From Phytophthora hibernalis (lineage: Eukaryota; Oomycota; Peronosporomycetes; Peronosporales; Peronosporaceae), in assembly GCA_012656075.1 (NCBI GenBank), contig JAAKBF010000224.1, positions 372,001 to 436,000 of the forward strand: a stretch of 64,000 nt of DNA, written 5' to 3'. A program made the translations under genes and the position numbers. Every line of letters starts with the position of its first letter. Position 1 is the first letter of the stretch. Below are positions 55,201 through 64,000 of this stretch, piece by piece. The notes under the pieces are model-generated. The model saw only the letters and a list, made by a program, of their open reading frames with translations, did not search any database and had not been told where the DNA came from.

Positions 55201-57424
55201 TCTGTCATGGCCAGCACGTCGTCGTCGAATTGGTCGCTTCTTAGACACGCTAACGCCTCCTCGCTATTTTCTGTAAGCGAACCAACATTTTCTGCAGCAT
55301 CGGAGTAAGCTTCGAGCAAGGTTCCAACAAGAACGTCTGAGCTTCCGTCTTCTCCGATACGCTGAACGAATGCCGAGGCAATTTTCGTTGGAATGATCTG
55401 GTCTGTTTCTTCTTCAGCATCGCTGGCCTCGTCACTATCACTTTGAGAGCCCTTGTTTTCCACATCGGTAATTCCTGCTTCAGCAGCATCCTTTGACTGT
55501 GCCAACATCAATAGTTTAGCGAAGTGCCACGGGGTTGCCTTGTCGGTAACTTCGTACATCTTGTACTTGTTCAGCAGCGTCCTACGATCATCTGGTGTTT
55601 TGCTCGCCATAAGCTCCTTAGAAGATACGAGAAGTGCCCACTGAACAGGGGCACCACGCATACGCATGAAGCCGATGTGGGATAGTGCTGCACGCCCAGT
55701 ACCCGACAGCGGATCAAAAACAAGTACACATTCATACATATTCTTGCGAACAAAAATGAGGTTCCAGGCTGGGCGCCTAAGAGTGTTCACATCAGGAGAC
55801 CAGTTCGCAGAGTTCGGGTCTGTTTCAATGTTGTTCAGGTACAACGGGGTTGAACCACCAAACGAACCACGCATGTTGATTCGTACTGCCGGTTGCTCCT
55901 GGTTCGTTTCGCGCACATGCGTCAACATGTCTTCCAGCTCCGACTGGTTTAAGGGCAAACCTCCTAGCTGCTTCGCCACAGACCATTCTTCTTTCAGAGT
56001 CTTCATGAAGTCGAAAACGTTGAAAGAGCGCTCCAATGGGTCCACTGCGATACCGTTCAGGATAAACTTGTTCTTAAGTCTCCGGTTGGCAACATGCATG
56101 CGTGAGGATGCAATTTCTCCACGGAGTTCAGCTGAAATTGATTTCCGCGAAAACGCCAGCTTCTTTGCCTGCACGGGGAAGTCCTGTGACAGCGATTCCA
56201 GTCTCTTCAGAGGATTTTTGGCGTCTACCACAGCACGAACAGCACTCGCACCCAAATCCTTTAGATGCCAAGCCTTAAGCTCTTGGTCCTGCTCGCTATC
56301 CGCTTTCTTCACCAAAACGTCGTAGAACTGTTTCAAATCGTCAGCAATGGCGCTGTGACGAGCCATCAGAGGTTTGAAAAGGAGCCCTTCGACTTCCTCG
56401 TCATCGACCTCTTCATCCTCTTCGTCCTCTTCTTCATCACCCTCTTCATCGGCAGCAGCTGGATCCTCTCCTGTCTTTTTCGAGTCGTCAATGGTCTTAT
56501 ATTCCATGTTCTTAATGTCCAAAGCCACGCCATATCCCTGCAGCAACGTATCCAAGGGCGAGTCATGCGCGTAGTGACGCACCATGTACTGGATTTTGTT
56601 ATCATGCGCCTGTTTCACAAGCTTCGAGTGAAAAGTATGGAACTTCTCCGTGCCCATAAGACCATACAGAATCGACGACATCGGCTTCTCCTCCGAGTCT
56701 GGTGCCACGTGCGGATACTTGTGGTCCATCTGTAGCTCAATATCATTCACGCCTGCAGCCACGCACGTCTGTTCACTGTTTTCCTGCTCTTTGCCTTCTA
56801 GAATGGCCTCCAGCTCGTCCACCGAGCAGGCCACCGACTCCACACAGTGAGGTTCACGGTAGAACACCGCCCACGTGTCCGCATCTGCGCCACACGGACG
56901 AACGCCCGAGTCCAGCGCCAATTGACGGAACGTCTCCACCTTCACCGAGTACGTGCGCGTGGCCAGCATCAGCTCCAAAATCTGCACCATAAAACACATA
57001 AATTTAAGTAAAATACAATATAACAATATAAAAAGTATCTTCCGACGCACGTTCTTGGACTCGGGCGCGATGCTCTCGGCCACCGTCACCGCGAGCGCCC
57101 CCAGTGCATCCACGTCGTCGCCCATGAACTCCACATACGACGTGCGCGTCTCCAGCTCCTCCAGGAACTGCCAGAAGTACAGCGGGTTCTCTTCCGCCAG
57201 AAATTCACTAAAATATCATAAGAAATAATACAAAATAAGAAAATAATAGAATAAGGAATCAAATGAGCTTTTCGCAGCCTGTACCTGGTCTCCAGCAGCG
57301 GGAAAAACGGGGAACTGGGCCAACTGGCCGTCAAGTTCACGTGCACGCCTCGAGCGGCCGTTGCCGAGGGCTGCGCGTCCGCCAGCAGCGCTGTTAAACC
57401 CGCGCTCAGCGTCGTCAGCCGCAT
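52272..57424 (-). CDS. UGGT: UDP-glucose:glycoprotein glucosyltransferase (ER folding sensor)
   Basis: About 1,665 residues. Exon 1 57424-57285 carries the signal peptide (MRLTTLSAGLTALLADAQP); exon 2 57207-57051; exon 3 56981-52272; introns are 77 and 69 bp. The long N-terminal thioredoxin-like folding-sensor region has acidic linkers (EEGDEEEDEEDEEV near 56420). The C-terminal GT24 catalytic domain shows NWLRQQTEKQRIIWGYK, VDADQVVRADLKELWELDM (DxD), PFCDSRN, FQFWRQGYWK and LPQDWLWCESWC. It reglucosylates misfolded N-glycoproteins for another calnexin cycle. Three one-base homopolymer breaks occur at 52860-52863, 54460-54462 and 54961-54963. The protein ends EQAAA without an HDEL-type retention signal. 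Confidence 0.92.
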
Positions 57425-57737
57425 GTTTGACTTTGTTGAGTATCCACGTGGAAATGGGCCTTGTATTCTGTCGTACTGGCTTATATTCTGTTCCACTTCC
57501 TTGTATTCTGTCCCACTCTCATCCAGCATAGCAGACCTCTCTATCCGCATAAGTCTCCATTATCCACTCCACTCGCCGCTCTTTTAGGACGCGAGATCGG
57601 CACGTCTTGCCTCGTCGTGTGCGCTTCCTCCCGTACTACAGGCGTCTTCCAGACCTCGCGAGCAGTGCATCTCGTTCGTCTGCGTCTCCTCTCTCTGCTG
57701 ATACCCTTCTTTCTCTTTGCAAGCGCGTACAGCCGCC
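57425..57737. promoter_or_regulatory. Shared 313-bp divergent promoter of UGGT and U1-70K
   Basis: Only 313 bp separate the two ATGs. The segment contains repeated CTTGTATTCTGT / TTATATTCTGTTCC motifs (57458-57515; three TATTCTGT copies) and pyrimidine-rich stretches close to the U1-70K side. A bidirectional promoter is inferred from spacing. Confidence 0.45.
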
Positions 57738-58682
57738 ATGAACAACCCGAACGCGCACCGCAAGATGACGCCTAAGGGGCAGATGAGCTCCAGCGGCATG
57801 GGGCCGGCTATTGCGCACCTTCCCGGACACCTCAAGGTCCTGTTCGAGCCCAACGCGCCGCTGGACCATTTGCCGCGTCTCGTGAAGCGCAAGATGCCGC
57901 CGTACTCGGGACTCGCGGCCTTCCTGGGCGCCTTTGAGGCGGAAAATCCCCCGCCGCGGGAGGTGCAGGAGACGCCCAAGGAGCGACGTGAGCGTCAACG
58001 CAAGGAGAAGATGGCAGCCAACGACGCCAAGATGCTGGAGGACCGTGCCAAGTGGGACCCGAACGTTGAAGACTCCAGGAAGACGGAGGACGCGTACAAG
58101 ACGCTCTTTGTGGGCCGCATCAGCTTCGAGACCACGGAGCAGCAGCTGCGGCACGAGTTTGAACAGTATGGGCCTGTGAAGAGTGTGCGGCTGGTGGAGG
58201 ACCCTGAGGGCAAGTCGCGCGGCTATGGGTTCGTGGAGTACGAGAAGGAGGCCGACATGAAGGCAGCCTACAAGTACGCGGACGGCAAGAAGATCGACGG
58301 CCGTCGAGTCGTGGTGGACGTCGAGCGCGGACGCACTGTACGCGACTGGGTGCCACGTAAATTTGGAGGCGGCATCGGCGAGACGCGCAAGGGAGGTGCG
58401 GATGTCAACGTCAAGTACTCGGGACGCGAAGCGATCGGACATTTCCAGGTGGGTGCTTCGCGTGATGAAGGGGAGGGCCAGGGCCAGATCGATATGGGAC
58501 CCGTGAACCGCCGCGTGATCGCAGTAGGAGCCGAGGACGTGCTGGCGACCGCCGTGAACGACGCCGATCGAGGTCGCGGGACCGTCACGATCGCGGAGGC
58601 GACCGCAGTAGGGACCGAGGCCGCAGCCGTGACCGGGATCGCCGCAGCCGCAGGGACTCCCGCGACTACTCGCGTAGATATT
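57738..58682 (+). CDS. SNRNP70: U1 small nuclear ribonucleoprotein 70 kDa
   Basis: About 315 residues. Start ATG 57738 is in a strong context (GCCGCCATGA). The N-terminal U1-70K domain includes HLKVLFEPNAPLDHLP, PPYSGLAAFLGAFE and a Lys/Arg-rich helix. One RRM follows, with RNP2 TLFVGRISF, RNP1 KSRGYGFVEY and a DGRRVVVDVERGRTV end, then a Gly-rich DWVPRKFGGG segment. A C-terminal Arg/Asp/Ser-rich tail follows once one base is added at the G-run 58470-58473; it stops at TATTAA (58682). Without that base the tail becomes an Ala/Val/Thr-rich frame with no similarity, so the error interpretation is strong. The protein binds stem-loop I of U1 snRNA for 5' splice-site recognition. No intron is seen in the gene. 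Confidence 0.92.
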
Positions 58683-59036
58683 AACTCCCTTCGGCATGAT
58701 AGTTTGTGCTGGGCGAGGGTGAGAAGGTTGAAGCTTCAAGAGAGAAGGTACATTGTATTAGCACAAGCTGCTGAGGTAAGGGATATCTGCTATATCTGCT
58801 TTGGGATGCGACTTGTTTGTGCCGGGCACGTCGATAAACAGCATATACTATGCTGCTTGGTTTCTTTTCGAATCAATGTAAGTTGCCTGCCTCGGATTGA
58901 GATTTGATAGCACAAAGTGAAGGATGGTTGATTGAGAAAACATGAAGGCTAAATCTAATGCTTCCTCTCAATCAAGATTGAGCTTGGATATGAGCTCTCA
59001 TTCCCCAATTCGCAAAAGTCTCGACAATCTAAAAAT
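58683..59036. other. Intergenic, no gene seen
   Basis: 3' flank of U1-70K and promoter of the first acidic secreted protein. No feature recognised. Confidence 0.5.
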
Positions 59037-59363
59037 ATGCGCGTGCAAAAATTGTTGTTGGCGGTTGTTGTTGGCGTGACGGAGGCGAAAAACGTATGGC
59101 CTCCAGTAGAAATGCTCGAGTCGTTACCTAAGACGGGAATTGTCGTCATTGAGGAGGGGTTAAAAGTCCAACCAAATGGTCTTCCTCAAGATAATGGGGA
59201 ACCCGAGACTCCCGGTGGGAGGGCATTGAAAATTCAAAACGAGTCTGACGATGACTCCGACGATGATAAAAAAGACGACGACGACGACTCAAACGATGAT
59301 AACGACGACTCGGATGACGACAACGACGACTCGAATGACGACAATGACGACTCAAGCTGCTAA
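59037..59363 (+). CDS. Small secreted Asp-rich protein 1
   Basis: 108 residues. N-terminal MRVQKLLLAVVVGVTEA is a plausible signal peptide. The middle part is weakly hydrophobic (PPVEMLESLPKTGIVVIEEG). From about residue 70 the protein is almost entirely Asp, Ser and Asn, built from a 21-base tandem repeat (59277-59357) coding for a seven-residue NDDS-x-DD type unit, and it ends in SSC. No RxLR, LFLAK or cysteine-knot motif. Polyaspartate tails can bind calcium or mineral surfaces, but no family is recognised. The next gene encodes a protein of the same style, suggesting a small tandem family. Confidence 0.6.
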   Translation: MRVQKLLLAVVVGVTEAKNVWPPVEMLESLPKTGIVVIEEGLKVQPNGLPQDNGEPETPGGRALKIQNESDDDSDDDKKDDDDDSNDDNDDSDDDNDDSNDDNDDSSC

Positions 59364-59734
59364 CCGCGATAAACTAGGGCTTCGCGAAGGCTGAGATAGT
59401 AGGATTCCAGAGCGCTTTTTACAGCACCGTTCGGGAAAATGCAAGTAATACTACAAACACGACGTCACAGTTTTCAAAAAGCTCTGAAATAAATTTCAGA
59501 GAACATCATTGATTTAAAAAAATCCTTTTAGCGACCGATACGATATCGGTACTGCCGGTACCATTGTGACCTACGAATAAGCTGTTTCGGGGTGTCACCG
59601 ATCTGATATCGGTATCAGAGACGTCCTTGCTCCGCTTTAGCGTTGTTTTTTCGTTGAAAGTTCTGCTTTTCTTTTACTAGCAAAGCAGACCAGTGCTGCA
59701 GTTCATTTCTAATTCTGCTCTTGGAAATCAAGAG
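59364..59734. other. Intergenic, no gene seen
   Basis: Spacer between the two acidic-protein genes. Contains near-repeated GATATCGGTA blocks (59541-59550 and 59601-59610) but no coding signal. Confidence 0.5.
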
Positions 59735-60090
59735 ATGATTCGCACCCAAGGGTTGGCGTTTGGTTTTCTGGCATTGGCCCTTATTGGGGCGATTAATGCG
59801 ACTGAGGATCAAAGCGGGCCAGCTATTCCTACAACTGCAGTTCACGCATTGGAAGAATCAGTTCTTCTTGCTAAAAAAACGAATTGGGACAAACTCCGCC
59901 GCTGGAGCGCTTCTTAGGAGGTGATGACGATGACGATGACGATGACGATGACTCTTGTGACAACTTCTGGGGTGGCGATGACGATGACGATGGACCATGG
60001 AGACACCGGTACCGCTTCGGCAGGCCTTTTGGCGCTAAACCCAGCGCCCCTGTGAAGCGGAACGAAAGACTTATTATGGCCGAAATTTGA
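59735..60090 (+). CDS. Small secreted Asp-rich protein 2
   Basis: About 118 residues if one base is added at the seven-A run 59873-59879; as written the frame stops at 59917 after 60 residues. The signal peptide MIRTQGLAFGFLALALIGAINA is strong. The mature part has an Ala/Glu helix, then a run of ten Asp encoded by GATGAC hexamers (about 59922-59950), a DSCDNFWGG segment, a second five-Asp run, and a basic tail (WRHRYRFGRPFG, VKRNER). The acidic-basic bipartite tail differs from the first protein, but the signal peptide plus Asp runs plus a Cys near the acidic run is common to both. Function unknown. Confidence 0.55.
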
Positions 60091-61818
60091 CATTGTTGTC
60101 GCTCACAGGTATATACACCCATGTCAACTCGGTACACGTGGGCATTGTCGACGATCTGCATGTAGTACATGTAGATCGTATACCGATCGGTTTGCTGATA
60201 ACTCAAAACATATGCATTCGTCCACGATAGTTTATTGTCGCCAGAATTTTGCTACGATTCTCTCACATGCTCCCACAAAGGTATTCCTTGAGCAACCGTG
60301 TCTACCAATAGACCGTAAATACTTGTGCTTGCAATCGGACAGCTTGTAATGCTTGTTGGCTCTTCAGTGCTGTTTTTTTAATCTTAAAATTATAAGCCTT
60401 TACCATAAGATTTCTGGTACACGCGAAATCCCCATGGCAACGTTCGAACACCATATATTGCATGACTGCTTTCTCTTCATGACCTTTATGATTTTGCAGG
60501 AGGCAAAATGTCTACCGGTAACGGAGAGTTCACCGTGGAGACAGATAACATACGGTGATGTTATCACCATCACAGACAACTTCCCGGTCCTATCACGTGC
60601 TGTGCTGTAGCCTCGCCCAAACTTCGCAGCTCCGCTACATGCCCTATTTGCCAGCTTCACTTCTCAATCTACGTTTCGTCGCGCACAATGTAACTAACCC
60701 CGACCAGTTTCGTCCAGGAATTCGTCATGCGCGTTACATCTGTGCTTTCTCTCAGCTCTTTGCTCCTGCTCGGCAATCATTTCGGCTGCTGAGACCCAGA
60801 CGACCCCAGTGCCAGTAACTAAACTGCGTGTTGACACGTTCGGCGCGCCACCCCACAGAAGCAGGGCGAAGCGCGCCAATTGGGTATTTTGATTGGATTT
60901 TCGAGAGCCCAACGGCGGCGCCCGTCACGTCGGCATCTAACGACAATACCGGCAACAACAACGATGACAAAGGATTCCAAGGGTTCGACTGGACTTTAAA
61001 CGGCTAAGGTGAGCTACGACGTTTCTGCGCATTACGTTCGGTACGTTTTCCGGGTACTAATAGTGCGAATAGTGCCGCACTATTCGTTTGCTAAAAGCAA
61101 TAAATTGTCGCGTTTGGTACCAATCAATTCGATCGCTTTATCATTCATGAATCGCGTGCGGTTCTTGAATGCATCGTTATTATAATACAAAGCGTGCTAA
61201 ACGGTCTAACTAATTTTATACTGAAGTAGGTGTAGAATTGTTTCGATTAATTTTGTCGGATCCTGGCAAATTGAGCTGGCAAAGTTGAAAGGGTTACTCT
61301 AACGTTATCTACAGGTACCATCAGTACCGAACAATCTCCCAAACTGGCAGTCATTGCGACGGTTATTCATCTGATGCGCTGTCCTTTGCGAGAGTATCGA
61401 GCGCAATACGAGCGAACAGGATGGACGAGATTCATGATGGGCTTGCGAATACTAACTAAGCTTAACGTTAGTATGCGCTCCCATTTGGTCAATCCAGGAG
61501 TACTTTGAAATTCAATGCTTCCCGTGGTACTTCTACAATACTTCGAAGTATCATAACGGGTAGCCGGGTAACCGAATGCGGGTCCTGGTCGTCATTTAGC
61601 AATGTTTCACCCTTTCGTATGCAGGTATCCATCCAATCCAATCAAGAAAACGAACCACTGCCTTCCACTTTCCACGAATGTTTTTCAGTAAAAAAAGATT
61701 CAATTCCTGGACAAAAAATGGACGTCTGCAAATATGTCCAATCTCATTTACGTTGTTAGCGGCTTCACCTAGAACGAAATCGCCATGCAACCGTCCTCTC
61801 CTTCCGCTCCGTGATCTT
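60091..61818. other. 1.7-kb intergenic region, no confident gene
   Basis: No family-level match on either strand. Holds a TACATGTA palindrome at 60166-60173 and a near-perfect inverted repeat at 61066-61086 (separate entry). Open frames at 60555-60818 (+) and 60694-60970 (-) overlap each other and have no support. Confidence 0.45.
61066..61086. repeat. 21-bp inverted repeat (10+1+10)
   Basis: CGAATAGTGC, one C, then GCACTATTCG: perfect 10-bp arms. It could form a short hairpin or be a dimeric protein site. Location is intergenic. Confidence 0.85.
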
Positions 61819-63407
61819 CTAGCACTCGAAGCGCTTGTGCTCTTCTGGCTCTGTTCGTGTTGACTGCAGAAACTGTTCCATTGACCATAACCTCGCCATC
61901 GCCAAGCCCATTGTATGAGCTCCGCAAAGTATGTTTCCTGAGGCGGGGTTGTGTCTCTGGATCGATCGTCGACGGAAGACTGCAGTCGTTTGGGATTTGC
62001 CTGCTTCTGCTAGCACTCGACGACGCTGCTCCCAGGCTTCTGGATCCAAAGTCTTCCAACGACGAGCAACTTGCGAGTCTGTGCGCCCATCCATCTCCGT
62101 AGCGAGCCGAGCCCATAGTCTGGGAGAATCCACCCCCACTCGCGCACTCTTGCCAGAATGATTTCGTCCTCCTGTTTGGAAAACTTGCGGAAGGACAGAT
62201 CCGGGTTCATGGAATTCGAGTATCGGTCGCGTATCGCTGGCTGGGTCCGCCCGGAATATGGTGACTAATTTCATTCCACGCCACTTGATCCTGATTGAAC
62301 TCGCTGCCAGTAGACACGTACGCGCGCAAGGCGAGCAGCAGTCGCCGGTCCTCAATAAGCGAAAACTTGCCTCGTCGAAGTCCTGGAGCTAGCGAGAGCT
62401 GCCAGCGGTGGCGAATCTGCTCCGACAAGCGGTCGTCGAGCAAGTCTGCAATCACATTCCACTTCTCTCCAAACACAGGCACCGCCTCGCGTAGGATCTG
62501 GTCTTCTTGCGGCGTAAAGTTCGTCCGCACATTGCCTCCACACAGCGTCGTCTGGTACCGTGTGAGACAGTGCGCGGCTGGTCTGCCAGGCACCGGCATG
62601 CGTCTGGCAATCTCGTGCCACTTGTTCACCAGCGCCGGGTCTTCCTCTCCGGTTGCCAGCCGTCTCAGCGCCGCGTCTTCCTGCTTGGTCCAGGCGCCCA
62701 GCCGCAGCTTGGGCGACTCGTGCAGGTCGTACCACAACTTGCACGCAAAGCCCGAGCGTTCAATGGGGAACTCCTGGACTTCCTCAGCCCCTGCCACACC
62801 TGAATCCCGTTCCACGCCTGCAACGGGATCTCAATCGGGTGCCCGCGCCCATACAAACTGAAGTACTCGGTGGCAAAGTCCTTCAAGACTCGGCGTTCCC
62901 TGGCCGTGAAGATGGTCGGGGGCCCTGCCACGAACGCCTCGTGGCTGTGAGCTCGTAGAAACTCCGTATCAGGATTAGTAGGAGGCTCTGTTAGAGTTCT
63001 GAGTCTGGCTTGGTCCTCACTCTCTTGGTCGTGAGCCGCCACCGTCTTCTGCTTCTTCTTCTTGGGTCTCCCCACCTTCCGCTCCGTCTCCGTCTCGTCC
63101 GTGAAGAACGAAACCTGTTGGCGGATGTACGAGCGAGGCACGACCCTGCGGGTTTCTTCCGGGTGCGAGGGCCTTTCTCGTAGCGCGGGAGGAGCTTCTG
63201 GAGGGGCGAAGAACGCGGCACCAACGCGTCCATGGCCTGCTGGGCCCTGCGCAGAGCCATTTGGCGCCGAATCGACTGCGTTCGAGCGAGCAACTTGGCC
63301 TCTTCCTGGGCAAGCGACTGATCCAGAGATTGCAGCTCCACCACGAGCACACGGTTCGCCTCGAGGGCGTCTGCAATGGCGTCGCAAGCGTCAGGACCAG
63401 GGGCCAT
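61819..63407 (-). CDS. SNAPC4 (SNAP190)-like Myb-repeat transcription factor
   Basis: About 529 residues. The N-terminus is coiled-coil-like (VVELQSLDQSLAQEEAKLLA), followed by RPKKKKQK and a conserved FTARERRVLKDFATEYFSL block. Four tandem Myb/SANT repeats follow: GAWTKQEDAALRRLA, TNFTPQEDQILREAVPVFGEKWNVIA, GKFSLIEDRRLLLALRAY and RKFSKQEDEIILARVREWG, the last ending in SQVARRWKTLDP. This matches the SNAPC4 subunit of the snRNA-activating complex, which binds the proximal sequence element of snRNA genes. Four one-base homopolymer breaks occur at 63174-63176, 62788-62791, 62247-62248 and 62133-62137. A different R4-Myb factor is possible; the long region before the repeats favours SNAPC4. Confidence 0.72.
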
Positions 63408-64000
63408 TTTGACACGGACGGTTTGGTTGGTAAAGTGGTGGGTGAATGGGTGAGAGAAAGAAGGGATGGAAAACCCGTTGGGAAAGTGGGTTATTCATCT
63501 GGGATCGTGCTTTTGGATAGGTGTCGTACTTGTACCGGTAGACAAAGAGTGAAGCAGTGCTAACAGTAAAACGTCCTCCGCCCGTTTGTCGTTATTTGGT
63601 GTTGGAATGGCCCCGCCACGAAGATTTTGGCAAACAGGACTCTCGTTCACCCTCGCAGTGAAGTTTAAGTGAAAAAAGCTACCGGTATGAAAGGGAATCG
63701 TATATTGTTAATGCAAAGTGCTCCTACCGGTAGATCGACCAAATGGGAGCGCATATTCGCAAGCCATCATGAATATCCTACATCATGTTCGTCTTCGGAC
63801 GCTCGATACTCTCGCAGACGACTGCGAGGAAATCATAGGAAACCAAAAAATGAAACAAGAGTGTGGGTGTACAGTATGTACTGTACCGGTACCGGTACCT
63901 ATCTATCTACCCATAAACGATAGTAACAAGAATATCAAGACATTTGACTTTTGCATATGTATTTTCCTCTTCCCTTTTACAATCGGGAACAATAACCTAC
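63408..64000. promoter_or_regulatory. Upstream region of the SNAPC4-like gene with clustered TACCGGTA palindromes
   Basis: TACCGGTA occurs at 63533-63540, 63680-63687, 63725-63732, 63894-63901 and 63900-63907: five copies within 375 bp. The 8-mer is palindromic, suggesting a dimeric binding factor. No gene was seen in this stretch. Confidence 0.4.

Noticed and set aside
57636..58739. Long minus-strand open frame (about 367 residues) opposite U1-70K
   Set aside because: The plus strand encodes an unmistakable RRM and RS tail; the minus frame is a GC-rich shadow.
58683..58907. Extension of the U1-70K frame to 58907
   Set aside because: It exists only in the shifted frame after the G-run at 58470; the Arg/Ser-rich tail in the other frame ends naturally at 58682.
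59735..60090. RxLR-type effector
   Set aside because: The region after the signal peptide has no RxLR or EER motif; only acidic runs.

Overview
The window looks like nuclear DNA of a Peronosporalean oomycete, most likely Phytophthora or a close relative. The basis is tightly packed eukaryotic genes on both strands, very short GT-AG introns (60-77 bp), receptor-kinases in which a seven-helix membrane domain is fused to a protein kinase, and a transposon population typical of Phytophthora (Helitron, hAT, Crypton, PIF/Harbinger with Myb-like partner, Ty3/Gypsy). The species call is inference.

Left gene block (1-11.6 kb): the 3' end of an exportin-4 gene (+), then four minus-strand genes: receptor-kinase K1, a WRNIP1/Mgs1-type AAA ATPase, receptor-kinase K2 and receptor-kinase K3. 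The K proteins read as about seven membrane helices, a TKL-like kinase and a C-terminal segment resembling a DEP domain.

Transposon island (about 11.6-42.2 kb): a broken Helitron, a broken hAT element, a tRNA-derived SINE-like piece, a Crypton tyrosine-recombinase remnant, a SET-domain fragment, two PIF/Harbinger-like modules (Myb-like gene facing a DDE transposase) and a Gypsy retroelement lacking integrase. No confident host gene was found here. The island separates K3 from K4, its close duplicate.

Right gene block (42.2-64 kb): K4 (-), an alpha/beta hydrolase with Asp at the nucleophile position (+), a TDG/MUG-like DNA glycosylase (+), an LRR receptor with a degenerate kinase domain (-), a TRMO-type tRNA methyltransferase (+), UDP-glucose:glycoprotein glucosyltransferase (-), U1-70K (+), two small secreted Asp-rich proteins (+ +) and a SNAPC4-like four-repeat Myb factor (-).

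A technical point affects the whole window: at least 19 reading-frame breaks in otherwise well-conserved genes are each explained by one missing base in a short homopolymer. These breaks look like base-calling errors, so I annotate the genes as CDS and list the positions. The main biological leads are the 7TM-kinase-DEP receptor cluster and its mosaic duplication, a catalytic-loop Lys-to-Gln change in K3/K4, the receptor pseudokinase, the Asp-nucleophile hydrolase and the acidic secreted pair.
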